From assembly GCF_030272615.1 (NCBI RefSeq), contig NC_081410.1, positions 507,863,942 to 507,927,941 on the forward strand: a stretch of 64,000 nt of DNA, given 5' to 3'. Each line of letters starts with the position of its first letter. The first letter of the stretch is position 1. Shown here in pieces: positions 1 through 10,560 of this stretch. The translations under genes were made by a program, and so were the position numbers. This DNA comes from Cryptomeria japonica (lineage: Eukaryota > Streptophyta > Pinopsida > Cupressales > Cupressaceae). The notes under the pieces were generated by a model that was not told the DNA's origin, made no database searches, and was given only the letters and a program-made list of their open reading frames with translations.

Positions 1-104
1 AAACCTTCAAAGAAAAAATGAAAATAAGGGAGAGACTACCATAGAGTATAGTAGACAAGTACAACAAAGAAATATGTTTTATGATTAAAAAGGATGAAAT
101 CCGG

Positions 105-836
105 ATGGAGGCAGTTCTTCCTAGAACTATATGGGTAACTGAAATGGGGTATGAGGCAGATGTAAATATCATTTGAAATTATACTAAATCCCTATTAGAG
201 GCACCTAGAGAACCAGAAGAAAAGGTTTATGGTAATGCAGAATCAATTGAGAGTGATGTACAAACACTAAAACCAAGGAAGAAAAGAGAAAAATACATAA
301 GGAGTGCATCTAAACAAGCAAAGGAAATAAAGGAAAATGTCTTGAACATAACTGGAATTAAGGAAAGTGACCTATAAGGATTACAACCACAGGCACATCT
401 CTCACTGGTTGGTACATCATCAGGAAGTGAAATACCTACAGAGTTTAAAAGAGTTGATAGGAAGAGAAAACCTTCACCAGTACCCTCTCCTCCACCCAAA
501 AAAACAAGAACACCAAGACATAAGCAACAGGAGTGAGACCACCGACAAATAAGTTGACACCAAAGAAGAAGAAACAAAAATAGGTTATACCACCTCTCGA
601 TAACTTATTGAGTGAAATAACTGATGACGACAATCTATCAAATGTTAATAGAAGTTGTATATGACTTACCTAATGAATTGTACAGAAGGTTATATGTTAA
701 GAGGATTGCAGTTATGGAGCTAGATAAGAAACTCAATATTGAAAAACTTTTGGCTATTCATCCAGTTAACTCTATAGAAGAGATTGATGAACTTATTAGC
801 GAAGCTAACATATCATTTTTTGCAAGTGGTCACTGA
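105..836 (+). pseudogene. Element A accessory ORF, middle section (broken)
   Basis: Begins MEAVLPRTIWVTEMGYEAD and corresponds to the ORF at 14872-15516 (minus) of element B, MEAIIPRTIWVIEMGYETD. It continues through LLEAPREPEE and a Lys/Arg-rich part. The later section (about 636-836) matches the start of element B's next ORF: NELYRRL versus DELYKRL, IEKLLAIHPVNS versus IEKLLAVYPVNS. An in-frame TGA falls shortly after GYEADVNII and further stops and frameshifts follow. The function is unknown. I see no catalytic motif. The basic stretch could bind nucleic acid or direct nuclear import, but that is inference. Confidence 0.65.
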
Positions 837-848
837 CATGTAATCCTA

Positions 849-1480
849 ATGGCTGGTAGATTCAATGAAATTGTAGAGGAAACAATAGACAAATGGGATA
901 TCCTTTTTGTAGAGAAGGAAAAACAAGAAGAGTTGAACAGACCTAAGAAAACTTTCAAAGTTTATCAAAAGGATAGAGAAAAGAGAAAAGGTAAAATTGG
1001 TGGATTACCAAACATAAAAGTGACTAACAACCTACCACCATCACCTATGGTTACTACACTAGCAAATACTGAGGATACACCGAATACTGAAGATGTTAAC
1101 ACACGACATGAGGATACTAACCCTAAGTCAAAAAATTTATACACAATGAACATTGATACTCAGGAAGTGAACATAGTAGTGGACAAGGATAGCACTGAAG
1201 TGAAAAATAATGTTGCTAACACTAAAAACATTGAGCAATAGAAAATATTCAGGTTGGAATACAAGCAGAGAAAACAGTGCATACAGAACAACCTTTGGAT
1301 AGTGAAATGAATACTGGTAATGTAGATGCTGGCACAATAAAACCGACAAAGATAGAGATACAGATAGTGGATAACACAGAGATACTGACAATAGATAATA
1401 CAGAGAAACCAATAGAGAAACTGGTAGATACACAGGTACACATTGAGATAGTATAGATGGTAATCACTTAGAAGCCTAAA
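849..1480 (+). pseudogene. Element A Pro/Thr/Glu-rich linker section
   Basis: Starts MAGRF and has WDILFVEKEKQEE, VYQKDREK and an IKVTNNLPPSP stretch. Element B has MAGRV, WDIFLVEKEKQEE, VYQKDKGK and IKIRDNLPPPP at the same place. The rest is low-complexity, rich in Thr, Asp, Glu and Val, like element B's Pro/Thr/Glu-rich segment. The open frame ends with TAG at 1239-1241 after NIEQ, in a region where element B reads on. It looks like a flexible linker. No enzymatic role can be proposed. Confidence 0.55.
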
Positions 1481-1599
1481 CCATTCCTAGTTTAAACACA
1501 AACTTAGACTGATCCACCGACGGTTGAAACAAGCAAATTGGCTGCTAGTATTGCAAGCACTAAGATAGTAAAGGTAGTTGGTTAGACATCTGGTACTTC

Positions 1600-2397
1600 A
1601 CTAAGTGAATTTAGACCTACAAATGTCACTGAAGTACTTCTAGACTCAATAAAGAAGATAACGAATTGTAATGCATTGGCCTATAAGACAATTGATGACA
1701 CTATTCCTATTCTTAAGATGATTACACCAAAATGCAATTTATATCAAGTAAAGGACTCTTTAAGATAGTTAGACACATTGTCTAAATTCATTTCTGGAAA
1801 TATATTGACAATTGATCAAATAAATGAGGAAACATTCAAGTAGAAAATGGAAAAGGAAAAAGAAAAATTCTTTGAGGAAACAATAAAGAAGTGCACGAAA
1901 CACATTAACACACTTTTATCGGCATTGAATAAAATAATTTTGGAGTACAAGGAACTGTACATAGATACATGCAAGACAAATCATTTAACAGTGAACATTG
2001 ATAAGGAAATAAGCAAGTTTCAAAAGGAGATAGATGATATAGCTGATAATATCATTGGTTCATCTAAATCTATATCAATACTTGAACAAGAGATAGCAGG
2101 ATTTGAGGAAAAATTGGAAAAGCTAGAGAATGAGAAAGCAAGGATCAAGGCAAAAGCCAGAGAGCTTAAGCATAAACTTATTCCTAATTTAGACAAGCTT
2201 ATCTATTTGAGGAAAGAGATCTCTGAGGCATTAATTCAAGGTAAAAAGTCACTGAAGGAGCATATGCATCATCTCACCAGTACAATCTAGAGCACTGAGG
2301 AAACCATGAAGGATGACAACAAGTTCATGTAGAGCTTAAACTTGGTTTTGGTTGATCTATTTCAAATTGTAACCAACCGGTTACAAACTTCAAGGTG
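1600..2397 (+). pseudogene. Element A C-terminal coiled-coil section
   Basis: The longest open piece is 1847-2290 (147 codons). It is strongly charged and heptad-like (KEKEKFFEETIKKC, ILEQEIAGFEEKLEKLENEK) and ends with YLRKEISEALIQGKKSL. Element B has LASLRKEISEALTQGRKTS at 6612-6881 (minus), split from its upstream half by the nested Copia-1. Just upstream, element A reads SLR-TAG-LDT where element B reads SLGQLDT with CAG, and ETFK-TAG-KM before the long open piece. It is probably a structural coiled coil. It is not a pol domain. Confidence 0.65.
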
Positions 2398-2436
2398 AAA
2401 TTCTGCACTCATTTTACAATTTTTGACAACCTTTGT

Positions 2437-2456
2437 CATTGATATCAAAGGGGAGT
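2437..2456 (+). other. Upstream polypurine-tract-like motif of element A
   Basis: Reads TTGTCATTGATATCAAAGGG followed by GAGTAGTGG, about 125 bases upstream of the polypurine tract that abuts the LTR. Element B has the same doubled arrangement (6546-6577 and 6421-6434, minus) and Copia-2 has it as well (near 25812). Repeated polypurine tracts upstream of the 3' LTR are reported for plant Sireviruses. Assignment to that group is inference. Confidence 0.5.
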
Positions 2457-2568
2457 AGTGGACAGAGAAAAATGGCTAGTCAGAGGAGCACGCATTTCTG
2501 GTAAATTTTTGGACTTCATTTTTGGAAACAGATTTTTGGATTTTTCTCATGAGTGTTGCCATCAATGG

Positions 2569-2581
2569 CAAAGGGGGAGAT
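2569..2581 (+). other. Polypurine tract of element A
   Basis: CAAAGGGGGAGAT lies directly against the LTR start TGTTGGGA at 2582. It is the expected plus-strand DNA primer site. It sits inside the loop of an inverted repeat whose arms are GTTGCCATCAATG (2555-2567) and CATTGATGGCAAC (2622-2634). Confidence 0.8.
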
Positions 2582-3369
2582 TGTTGGGATTCTACACTCT
2601 AGTGAGAAATGATGGTGTTGTCATTGATGGCAACCTACTAGAAACCTTCAGGCAACCACTCAACATTCATCTAGTAAAGAACATGACAAGCACCGACACC
2701 GGTAGACACTTCACTGACAGCGACAAAAAAGTATACCGGCACCCCAGCCGACATAAATAAAGTTTTGTTTATTGTATTTAATTGTAAATATTCTTTTGTA
2801 AAGCCGACATGGCATATTGTAATAGACTCATATATGTATGAGATCTTGTAAATAATTTAGATGATAGATGGATGGACATATGATGGATATGGCAGAAGTG
2901 ATGAGAGAATATTAAGGTAGACTTTGTATAAGGTTATGGTTATAGTATGAGCTTAAACTGGTACTGAACCTGGCATAGTAGATGTTGAATTGTAGCAGTA
3001 CATTATATTGGATTCTCATAATCCATTTTGTAAGTCAGTGAGACTTCCATTTTGTAGATTGAGTAGTGAGCTCTAGGCAGTTGGCCTTCCTGCATGTGCA
3101 TGCCCCTCATTGTAAGTAATATCCATTCATTGGCCAATGAGTGAATATTGTGGGTCACAAATCCCACCAAGGTTTTCCCACATCGGGTTTCCTCGTTAAA
3201 CATCTTGTGTTATGGTGTGTTTTCTATGTTGTCTTTATTGTTCATGTTTACTACATTAATTCTTGTTTACCGGTACATTGTTTTGAAATGCAAAATAATA
3301 AGGTTAAATATTCTCCTTACCGGTTAGATATTGATTCACCACCCCCTCTCAATATCTTTGGGACTATCA
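2582..3369 (+). repeat. 3' LTR of element A
   Basis: Starts TGTTGGG next to the polypurine tract and ends near GGGACTATCA, about 788 bases. It resembles element B's LTR at both ends: the early TTGTCATTGATGGCAACC, and a terminal hairpin with arms AGATATTGA (3326-3334) and TCAATATCT (3349-3357) around a C-rich loop. It lacks the 57-bp U3 repeats of element B. The right end is uncertain by about 10-20 bases because the 5' LTR is outside the window and no target duplication can be tested. Confidence 0.7.
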
Positions 3370-4234
3370 TTAATCCTAATAGGGTTCACCAAAATGTAAT
3401 GGGTGAAAAATTAGGGTTTCCACCACAAGAAGGATGAACATCGCTAAGTTTTGCTTAGGGACCTATCACATTAAAAAAAGGGATAGGATCTAATAGATTC
3501 AATGACACATAAGAAAGGATAAGGATTGAATACTAATTCAATTCAAGGTGGAGGATTTGTTTGCCCTCTTTTGTGAGTGAATTACTGAAATTAGTGTAAA
3601 GTGCTGAAAATGAAGGGAAAAATGCAAAAATAGTGAGTTATAGTCATTGGATTGAGGTACACACTTGGATTTGAGGAATATAAGTAGATTTAGTTTTGAT
3701 CCCTAGAAAAAATCCAAAAATGTCAAGACTGTAGCTAAGTTATCCCTGGTCCTCCAAACTTTTTGCACACCAAAAGGGATTTATACATCTCTATAAATAA
3801 TGTTGATTCTAAAGATTGCAGCTTCGTGCCTATTTCCTATATGCAAAAAGAAGGGGGAAAAGGTTGAGAATAGGAGCTTGCCTAAGTCAAAGCATAGTTA
3901 AGGAATTAACCTTGATTGAAATATTGCAAATACTAAAATAAATAATGGAAGGATATACCTCAGATCTGCAATGACTAATAATGATACTTTGCTTCTTGAA
4001 TGTAATCACATATGTTGTATGAAATGGCATGCACATAACAAATTGCTAATGACACACACATGCTTGCATATGAATGATGTAATATTTCTTGACAATTGAT
4101 GAATGAAGAATGCAACCTTGAAGACCTCTATAAATGCTTGATGAAGAATGCTTGAATACTTGAATGCTTAAATGCTTTATGATTATAGTTTTTCCCTTGT
4201 TTCATGTATCCAATATATCCAAATGAGAGAGGAA
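3370..4234. other. Unassigned AT-rich stretch
   Basis: No open frame longer than short chance ORFs and no motif I recognise. It contains clustered direct near-repeats such as ATGCTTGAATACTTGAATGCTTAAATGC near 4150. It probably contains old repeat sequence between two LTRs. Confidence 0.4.
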
Positions 4235-5285
4235 TGTTAGAAGCAATCAAGAAGGAAGACTGAGGGGGGGGGGGGTTGAACCAGTCTTCACCAGAATAGA
4301 AAAAAACACAAATTTGATAAATTGCAGTTAATAAGAAAAATAAGCAAATTAACAACGCAACACAAATATTTTGACGTGGAAAACTCGGTTAAGGGAGAAA
4401 CCATGGTGGGAACTACCCACAGTAAGATGATACTCTAAAGTAGTATGTGAAAATATTACAATGGGGAAGGAACATGCATTCAGACACACTACCTAGATCT
4501 CATTGCTCAAATTATAATGGCCCAAAAGGCTACAACCCTTAGGAAAGTCTCACTAACTTACAATAAGATTAAGACTTTAATATGGAAGAAAGTGAACTGA
4601 AAGAATAACATCTCCAAATGCCCAATTACAGTTCTGGTTAAGCACAGATGTCTGCCCTGCAAAACCAATCTGACCACAAACTCAACATCGAAGGATAAAT
4701 AACTTGTTTGCACATAAACCTCTCTCAAATAATGCAGACACAACAATGACACCCAAATTACATGACTATATCACCTATATATACAATTCATCAACCTTGA
4801 CAACAAGGTCGGCTAAACCCTCAACCCTTAATTAAAAGATTACATCACATGATACAAGTATCCACCATCAGACGCATGATCCTAAATCAAATTCCCAAAT
4901 GATCATCTCCACCAAAAATCACGCCAAGATCAATCGCAACACGCTACAGCACCAAAAATACCGCATAACATGCAAATCATTATTGGTTGATAGAAACCAC
5001 CAAAAAATCACAGAATGATCAATGACGATCATCAAAACAAATAGGACACAACTAGGAAACACCAATAAGCACATTAGAATCATCCGAAATAGCTTCACCA
5101 ATAGTACTTATCAAATTTTCATCAATCAACATCTAAAAACTCAAGAACACAACCAATCAACAACTGTCAAGAAGAAAGATAACTTGTGGAACACCAAATC
5201 ACAATCCATCTGAAAAGAAGATACACAAGACCATCCCAAATAATATCCCAAAATATGAGCACCAGATTTGATCACACCTATGTAG
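4235..5285 (-). repeat. LTR fragment, copia-like, minus orientation
   Basis: Starts (plus strand) TGTTAGAAGC. It carries the terminal hairpin seen in the other LTRs: GAAGACTG (4255-4262) and CAGTCTTC (4282-4289) around a G-run on this strand. Near 4375 it has GTGGAAAACTCGG..GGGAGAAACCATGGTGGG, a block also found in the LTRs at 5498, 18031, 41118 and 50256. The element's interior would lie to the right but is cut off at 5286, where Gypsy-1 begins. Confidence 0.55.
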
Positions 5286-5497
5286 TGTCGTAAATTGTAA
5301 ACCCTTGCTAGGGTGGTACAAATTCACACTTAGGTTAGCACCCGTCTTAAGTGTCTTGCATCTTGCATTTCTCATTCTCCTTTAAGCATTTAATTAATTA
5401 ATTTAATTAAATATAAGGTCATGTCTCATCACTTTACATATTCTAAAGTTGGGCCCTTTACCCTAAGTGTGCCTCTTTCCATCTTATTCCTCCAATG
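5286..5497 (+). repeat. Gypsy-1 5' LTR, first piece
   Basis: TGTCGTAAATTGTAAACCC.. matches the start of the 3' LTR at 37114 (TGTCATAAATTGTACACCC) and follows it nearly base for base to CTTATTCCTCCAATG. It is then interrupted by element B. The last five bases, CAATG (5493-5497), form the left copy of element B's target duplication. Confidence 0.9.
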
Positions 5498-6420
5498 TGT
5501 TAGGGTTCCCACAGATACTGAGAGGGGGGGGTGAATCAGTATCTGACCGGTAATGAGATTTTCTTAAAACTGAACATGCAGAACATAAAGTAACAGTATA
5601 CTGGTATGCAAGAATTAATGTAATTAATAGAATTAAAAACATCCACATGAAAAGAACACCATAACACAAGATGTTTAACGAGGAAACCCAGTGTGGGAAA
5701 AAGCTCGGTGGGATTTGTGACCCACAATATTCACTTACTGGACAATAAGAGAATATTACTTACAATAGGGGCTTACACATGCAGGAAGGCCAACTACCTA
5801 GAGCACACTACTCAATAAGAAGTCACACTGACTTACAATGAGGATTATGCAAATCCAATGATCTGTACTGCTTTACAATAGCATCTTCAATGCCAGATTC
5901 AATACCGGTTCTTGCTTTGTTCTTTACATATACCCTTGACCTACAATTCGCACATTAGGTCTACCTTATAATTTTCTTTATGCTTCTTATTCATATCCTA
6001 CAAATGACTACAATGATCTCTTTTATATACAAGAGTCATTTTACAATTTGCCAAGTCGGCTTACAATAATAAACAAAATATCACATATAAAAAATCCTGT
6101 CGGCCTCTATGTCGGCATACATCTTTTCTTTTGTGCCGGTGTTGATGTTGGTGTAGAGTGATCTTGCCAATGCTGGTATAATGTCTTGCTTGAATAATGA
6201 TTTACCAGTATAATGTCTTGCCGGTGCCATAGGATTGCAAGGTTGCCTGTGTAATGCTTTGCCGGTATAATGTCTTGTTGGTGCCATAGGATTGCAAGGT
6301 TGCCTATGTAATTCTTTGCTTGTATAATGTCTTGCCGGTGCCATAGGATTGCAAGGTTGCCATCAATGACAAAACCTTCAATCACACACAATGTCTCATT
6401 GGAGTGTCCATATGCCAACA
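5498..6420 (-). repeat. Element B 3' LTR
   Basis: 923 bases, plus-strand ends TGTTAGGG..GCCAACA (TG..CA). It carries the terminal hairpin (10-bp arms at 5512-5521 and 5536-5545), a TATA box reading TATATAAAAG on the minus strand at 6020-6029, and 57-bp tandem repeats in U3 (6221-6361). The matching 5' LTR is at 18031-18957. Confidence 0.9.
6221..6361 (-). repeat. 57-bp tandem repeats in U3 of element B 3' LTR
   Basis: Two full units (6221-6277, 6278-6334) and a partial third (6335-6361), each with GGTGCCATAGGATTGCAAGG and ending ATAATGTCTTG. Read on the minus strand the 57-bp unit gives a 19-residue repeat, but the U3 position and the absence of a gene make a cis-regulatory (enhancer-like) role more likely. 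The other LTR carries the same array at 18758-18898. Element A's LTR does not have it. Confidence 0.85.
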
Positions 6421-6434
6421 ATCTCCCCCTTTGG
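6421..6434 (-). other. Polypurine tract of element B
   Basis: On the minus strand it reads AAAGGGGGAGAT and abuts the LTR end at 6420. A second copy-like motif (plus strand CTCCCCCTTTGGCATCAATG) lies at about 6546-6565. The junction is bracketed by the inverted repeat 6356-6368 / 6435-6447. Confidence 0.8.
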
Positions 6435-6611
6435 CATTGATGGCAACACTCATGAGAAATTTCAAAAAGATATCCAAAAATGTTACCAAAAATGTGAGAA
6501 CTCCCCCTGAGCATATGATCCCTGTGTTTTTGAATTTTCTCATCCTACTACTCCCCCTTTGGCATCAATGACAAAGGTTAGTAGATTTTGTAGTTGTACC
6601 AATCCATAACC

Positions 6612-7218
6612 TCAACCTTGTAGTTGGGTAGTTATTATTTGAAGAAGATCTCCCAAAATTAAATTTATGCCATCCATAAACTTCTTACTATCTTTTATTG
6701 TTGTCTCAATTCTGTTTACTGTACCGGTGAGATACTGCAAGTGCCCTACCGATGTTTTTCTTCCCTGTGTTAGTGCCTCTGAGATTTCCTTCCGCAGAGA
6801 TGCTAAATAGTCCAATCTTAGACTTAGTTTAGATCTCAAGAGTTTTTCCTTGTTTATTATTTTCTCTTTTTCTCTTTCCAATTTGAGTACTTCTTCCTCA
6901 AAATTTGTTATCTTTTCCTCAAAAACTGATAATGTATCAGGTGAGTTAACAAAATTATTTGTAAGTTTATTGATCTCTTCCTATACCTTGCTTATTTTCT
7001 TGTCTACATCTATGGTCAAAAATTTTGTCTTACAGGTGTCTTTGTACAGAGTTTTGTATTCTTTCAATAAATTACATAGTTCCGGTAGAAGTGTGTCAAA
7101 CTCCCTGTTACACTTCTTTATTCCTTCCTCAAAGAATTTCTGTTTCTCTTTTTCTACAATTTTCTTTATAGATTCTACCTTTGTTTGCTCAAAATTTCCA
7201 AAAATATATTTACAAAGT
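6612..7218 (-). pseudogene. Element B C-terminal coiled-coil ORF, distal half
   Basis: A charged coiled coil ending in LASLRKEISEALTQGRKTS, homologous to element A 1847-2290. The best open piece is 6612-6881. Upstream (6882-7218) the frame reads through EEEVLKLEREKEKI and KFFEEGIKKC, with a TAG after DVDKKISKV. The N-terminal half of the same reading unit is at 13928-14071, on the far side of Copia-1, so the insertion split this ORF. No enzymatic motif is seen. Confidence 0.6.
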
Positions 7219-7223
7219 GTATC

Positions 7224-7672
7224 TGTAGGATTTTGCCAAGATCAAGGGCACAATGAAAAGCATAAAAAGAGACAATAGAATGACAAGAGAAAACTATATT
7301 CTCATCAGTATGCAAATGATCAACTGGATTAACCAATACAATAAATATAGGCCTGCTTATATAGGCAAGGCCATATGGATGTATGAGCACACAATTATGA
7401 CATGTGGCTCAATGAGAAATAAGGGTAGGTAAGAAATACTAAGGGTAGGGAGGAGAAATAATATAATATTCCACAAGAGGTGGATGACCCACCGAATGTG
7501 GAGTGTAATAGCAAAATAAGACCACAAAAGGTGGAATTTCTCCTACAAGCTTTATCCCTATGTGCACACTTCCCTAAGTGTCTCAAATCCAAACTACGAA
7601 GAGATGCATTATCCTAAGTTAACTTAAGTAAAGTGTGATAATATCCAAAATGAATATTTATTTACACCAACA
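7224..7672 (-). repeat. Copia-1 3' LTR
   Basis: 449 bases, plus-strand ends TGTAGGATTTTG..CACCAACA. It contains a minus-strand TATATAAG box at 7356-7363 within a near-palindrome (GGCCTGC..GCAAGGCC). It lacks the C-loop terminal hairpin found in the longer LTRs, so that hairpin is not a general copia feature here. Confidence 0.93.
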
Positions 7673-7997
7673 CCCCCCCTTAAGTGCAACTTAGGGGAAT
7701 GAAGACTCAAGTCAACAATGCAAGATGGGTCCTGGCTGCTAGCCCATGATAGGTACCCATGTGCAATATGCAAATGCAAGAAAAGCTATGCAATGCAATC
7801 TCTCACAAATGGAGAAAGGGAGAAAACCCAGTGGGAAAAAACTCCCCCCGAAAAAAGAGAGATGGATGTACAAAAGACTCTCAAAGAAGAAGGACAAAAC
7901 CTCAAAGAGGAAAAAGTCCCCCCCATAAGAGAGGAAGGAGAAGTCAGCTGACCCCCCCTAATGACACATCCTGCACCCCCAAGAGAGCTCACAACTG
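7673..7997 (-). other. Copia-1 3' untranslated region and polypurine tract
   Basis: On the minus strand, TTAAGGGGGGG abuts the LTR at 7673-7683. The remaining bases up to the pol stop at 7998-8000 hold further G/C runs (plus-strand CTCCCCCCG near 7842, GTCCCCCCC near 7916 and ACCCCCCC near 7951) that resemble extra polypurine tracts. Plus-strand open frames across this stretch are Lys/Arg-rich by-products of the purine bias and are not called as genes. Confidence 0.6.
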
Positions 7998-8412
7998 CTA
8001 GAACTTACTCTTGGTGAAAGGTTTGGTGAATATGTCAGCAACCTGCTCTACTGTAGGACAATACTGCAAATCAATGACCCGCTCCTGAATGAGCTCTTGG
8101 ATATAGTGCATATAAATCTCGATGTGTTTTGTCTGCTGGTGCTGGACCGGGTTCTTCGAGATTGCAATAGCACTCTAATTGTCGCAATGGAGTGGTGAAT
8201 CCAAACTCTGTGAGAATCTACTGGAGCCAAATGGTCTTAGTCGCTACGTTAACAACACCTTGATACTCAACCTCAGTCGAAGAGAGAGCAATAGCATGTT
8301 GCTTCTTGCTCTGCCAACAAATGGGGCTCGAACCAAGGTGAAAACTATAACCAGAAGTAGACTTATGATCATCAAGATCACCAGCCCAATCAAAGTCTAT
8401 GTAACCAACCAA
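7998..8412 (-). pseudogene. Copia-1 RNase H
   Basis: Shows the copia RNase H signatures YIDFDWAGD, STSGYSF, WQSKKQ and SSTEVEYQ (8218-8412). After a frameshift near 8190 come DN-stop-SAIAISKNP and QTKHIEIYMHY, then VADIFTKPF, ending in a stop at 7998-8000. The stop inside the DNQSAI motif (TAG at 8175-8177) sits exactly where Gln is conserved. The domain would degrade the RNA strand during reverse transcription. It is inactive as it stands. Confidence 0.9.
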
Positions 8413-8493
8413 GCGAAGTCCTGTGCATGCTGCATAGTGAATCCCATAGTGATGTGTACCCTGGATGTAATGAAGGATGCATTTGGTGGCTTT

Positions 8494-9498
8494 CTAATGA
8501 AGCTCATGTGGTTCCTGCATGAAGTGAAAAACCATGCCAACTGCAAATGAAATATCAGGGTGTGTATGAGTCAAGTAGATGAGACTACCCACAAGCTGAT
8601 GATACAAAGTGGCATTAACTAGTGGTGAAGAACACTGAGCCTCAAGCTTGACTCTTGAAAGAAAGGGAGTTGGGGTAGGCTTACAATCAGCCATATGAAA
8701 GTGTGCAAGTAGATCAAGAGCATACTTGGGATGTGATAGTGTAATCCCAGAAGGTGACTGTGAAATCTCTATCTCGACAAAGTAGTACAAAAGACCCAAG
8801 TCAATCATAGCAAATCTATCATGCAAAGTAGATTTGACCCTGCTAATGATGGATGAAGTACTCCCTATAATGACCAAGTCATCAACATAGAGCACAAGTA
8901 TCAAGTGAGAGTCATCCTGTCACAAAATGTAGACATTCAGATTGGAATGACACCTAGTGAACCCTGTAGAGAGAAGAAAGGAATCCATCTTGGAGTACAA
9001 AGCCCTGGGGGCTTGCTTAAGGCCATAGAGAGATTTCCTTAGTCTGCAAACCAAGGAAGTATGCTCGATGAAACCCTGTGGCTACTCCATATAAATCTCC
9101 TCATCAAGATCACCATGAAGAAAAGCACTCTTCACATCCATCTGATGTATAGCCCAACCATGAGCTACAACAATAACAAGTGTCAAATAAATGGAGTTCA
9201 TCTTGGCTACGGGTGTAAAGTTCTCAGTATAGTCAACACCTGCAACCTGGGAGAACCCTTTCGCAACCAGTCAAGCCTTATACTTATCCACACTACCATC
9301 TGCTGCAAAATTGGTCTGATAGATCCACTTACATCGAACCATCTTTCTCCCCTTAGGGAGATGGACTAGATCCCATGTGTTGTTCCTCATCAAGGAACTA
9401 TACTCTTCCTCCATAGCTTGGTCCCACTCAGGAACCCCTGATGCTTCCCTAAATGTCTGTGGATTGGAAGCGGTAGCAATGAATGCATGTGGAAGATC
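8494..9498 (-). pseudogene. Copia-1 reverse transcriptase
   Basis: The frame is the same as the integrase frame. Recognisable RT blocks: VPEWDQAMEEEY near the start, KWIYQTNFAADGS, KA-stop-LVAKGFSQ, HQMDVKSAFLHGDL, EEIYME-stop-PQGF, [13 protein letters not shown] and the catalytic LYVDDLVIIGS. Stops: TGA at 9271-9273 (Arg in the conserved KARLVAKG), TAG at 9082-9084 (Gln in EQP) and TGA at 8920-8922. No frameshift is evident from 9498 to about 8494, so decay here is by point changes. Confidence 0.93.
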
Positions 9499-9879
9499 CT
9501 AATGTTGTGATTGAGTTCTCCATGTATCTGAAGGATCCCCAACAAGAGAACCTGTGGACTCAAGTGTCTGTCGAGCGCAACGAGGTGGAGGTGGAGGTGG
9601 AGAACGAGGCTCCTCAACTGCAAGTGGACCCTGCGGAGGTGTAACCCTGCAAGTCGGAGTTGACGGAGTCTCATCATCTAAATCACTAACATCACTATCC
9701 ACAATGGAGGAAGGTGGAGGAGGTAGAGAGGCTAAGCTAGGAGAGCTTTCCTCAAAGTGAACACTCCTCTCAATGAACACCTCATGTGTCTCTGGATCCA
9801 TCAATCTGTATGCCTTAACACCCTCAGGATATCCAACAAATATGCAAGGCTGACTCTGTGGTTCCAATGCCTTGCATTT
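9499..9879 (-). pseudogene. Copia-1 integrase C-terminal and linker region
   Basis: Reads PQSQPCIFVGYPEGVKAYRL, the usual copia segment between integrase and RT, then a Pro/Ser-rich and Asp-rich linker (SLASLPPPPSS, VSDLDDETP). It is bounded by TAG at 9880-9882 on its N-terminal side and TAG at 9499-9501 on its C-terminal side, both in the pol frame. Flanking context (PP-stop-KCKALEPQ, SQH-stop-DLPHAF) fits Gln at both stops. Confidence 0.85.
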
Positions 9880-10560
9880 CTATGGAGGTATGCGAGCCCA
9901 TGCTGGACACCCAAAGACTCTAAAATGTCTCACAATCAGTTTCCTACCAGCCCAAGCCTCAAAAGGAGTAATACCTTGCAGAGCTTTGTGAGGAACCCGA
10001 TTCTGGATGTGTGTGGCACAACTGATAGCCTCTGCCCAAAAGGCGGGATCAAGAGAACGTGCATGTATATTATAGCTAGCCATTTCTTTGAGAGTTCTAT
10101 TCTTGCATTCTGAAACCCTGTTCTGTTGTGGAGTGTATGCGACAGAATGTTGAAGATCAATCCCCTCAAATGTACAAAAATCCTCAAGGCTTTTGTTCAC
10201 ATATTCCCTTCCATTATCTATACGAAGAATCTTGACCACTTTCCCTGATTGCTTCTCCACACGAGTCTTGAAGTCCTGAAATCTGTCAAATACTTCACTC
10301 TTATGAATGAGAAAGTAGACCCAAGTGAAGCGGGAGTAGTCATCAATGAAGGTGAGAACATAGCAGGCCTTACTAAATGAAGGTGCTGGAAATGGACCTG
10401 TTACATCACTGTGAACAAGTTGAAGAACTTCCAAAGCTCTCCAAGCTTTCCCCTTATCAAACTTCTCTTCGGGATGCTTGCCCATGGAACAACTTGAACA
10501 TACACCCTCTGAAAAACTGATTCGAGGTAGACCTGTGACCATGTCTTTAGTGCTTAGCTG
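9880..10560 (-). pseudogene. Copia-1 integrase catalytic core
   Basis: Contains CSSCSMGKHPEEKF, HSDVTGPFPAPS, TFIDDYSRFTWVYFL, ILRIDNGREYVN and TPQQNRVSECKNRTL, i.e. the D, D and E region of a copia integrase. Relative to the usual TPQQNGVAERKNRTL it has Gly-to-Arg and Arg-to-Cys changes. One in-frame TAG at 10561-10563 separates it from the protease section. The enzyme would join element cDNA to the chromosome. Confidence 0.93.

Larger units (their letters stand above)
1..3369 (+). mobile_element. Element A: 3' part of a pol-less LTR retrotransposon
   Basis: The left end lies outside the window. The coding blocks match, in the same order, those of element B (5498-18957, opposite strand): the block starting MEAVLPRTIW, a block with NELYRRL..IEKLLAIHPVNS, a MAGRF..WDILFVEKEKQEE block, and a terminal coiled coil. 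The 3' end has two polypurine-tract-like motifs and one LTR. No RT, integrase or RNase H is present between the window start and the LTR. Many in-frame stops show that it is dead. Membership of a copia/Sirevirus-like, non-autonomous family is inferred from the polypurine motifs and from the initiator-Met primer site seen in element B. Confidence 0.8.

Noticed and set aside
1137-1467. Minus-strand hydrophobic ORFs opposite element A
   Set aside because: They are shadows of the Thr/Asp/Glu-rich sense frame.
6221-6361. CRISPR array
   Set aside because: Units are directly adjacent with no unique spacers, in plant LTRs.
6081-6514. Minus-strand ORFs with a 19-residue repeat (also 18618-18958) as a repeat protein
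   Set aside because: They fall in LTR U3 tandem repeats whose 57-bp unit is a multiple of three. No coding signal, and the same array occurs in both LTRs.
7718-8001. Overlapping plus-strand Lys/Arg-rich ORFs
   Set aside because: They are antisense to the Copia-1 3' region and arise from its purine-rich complement.
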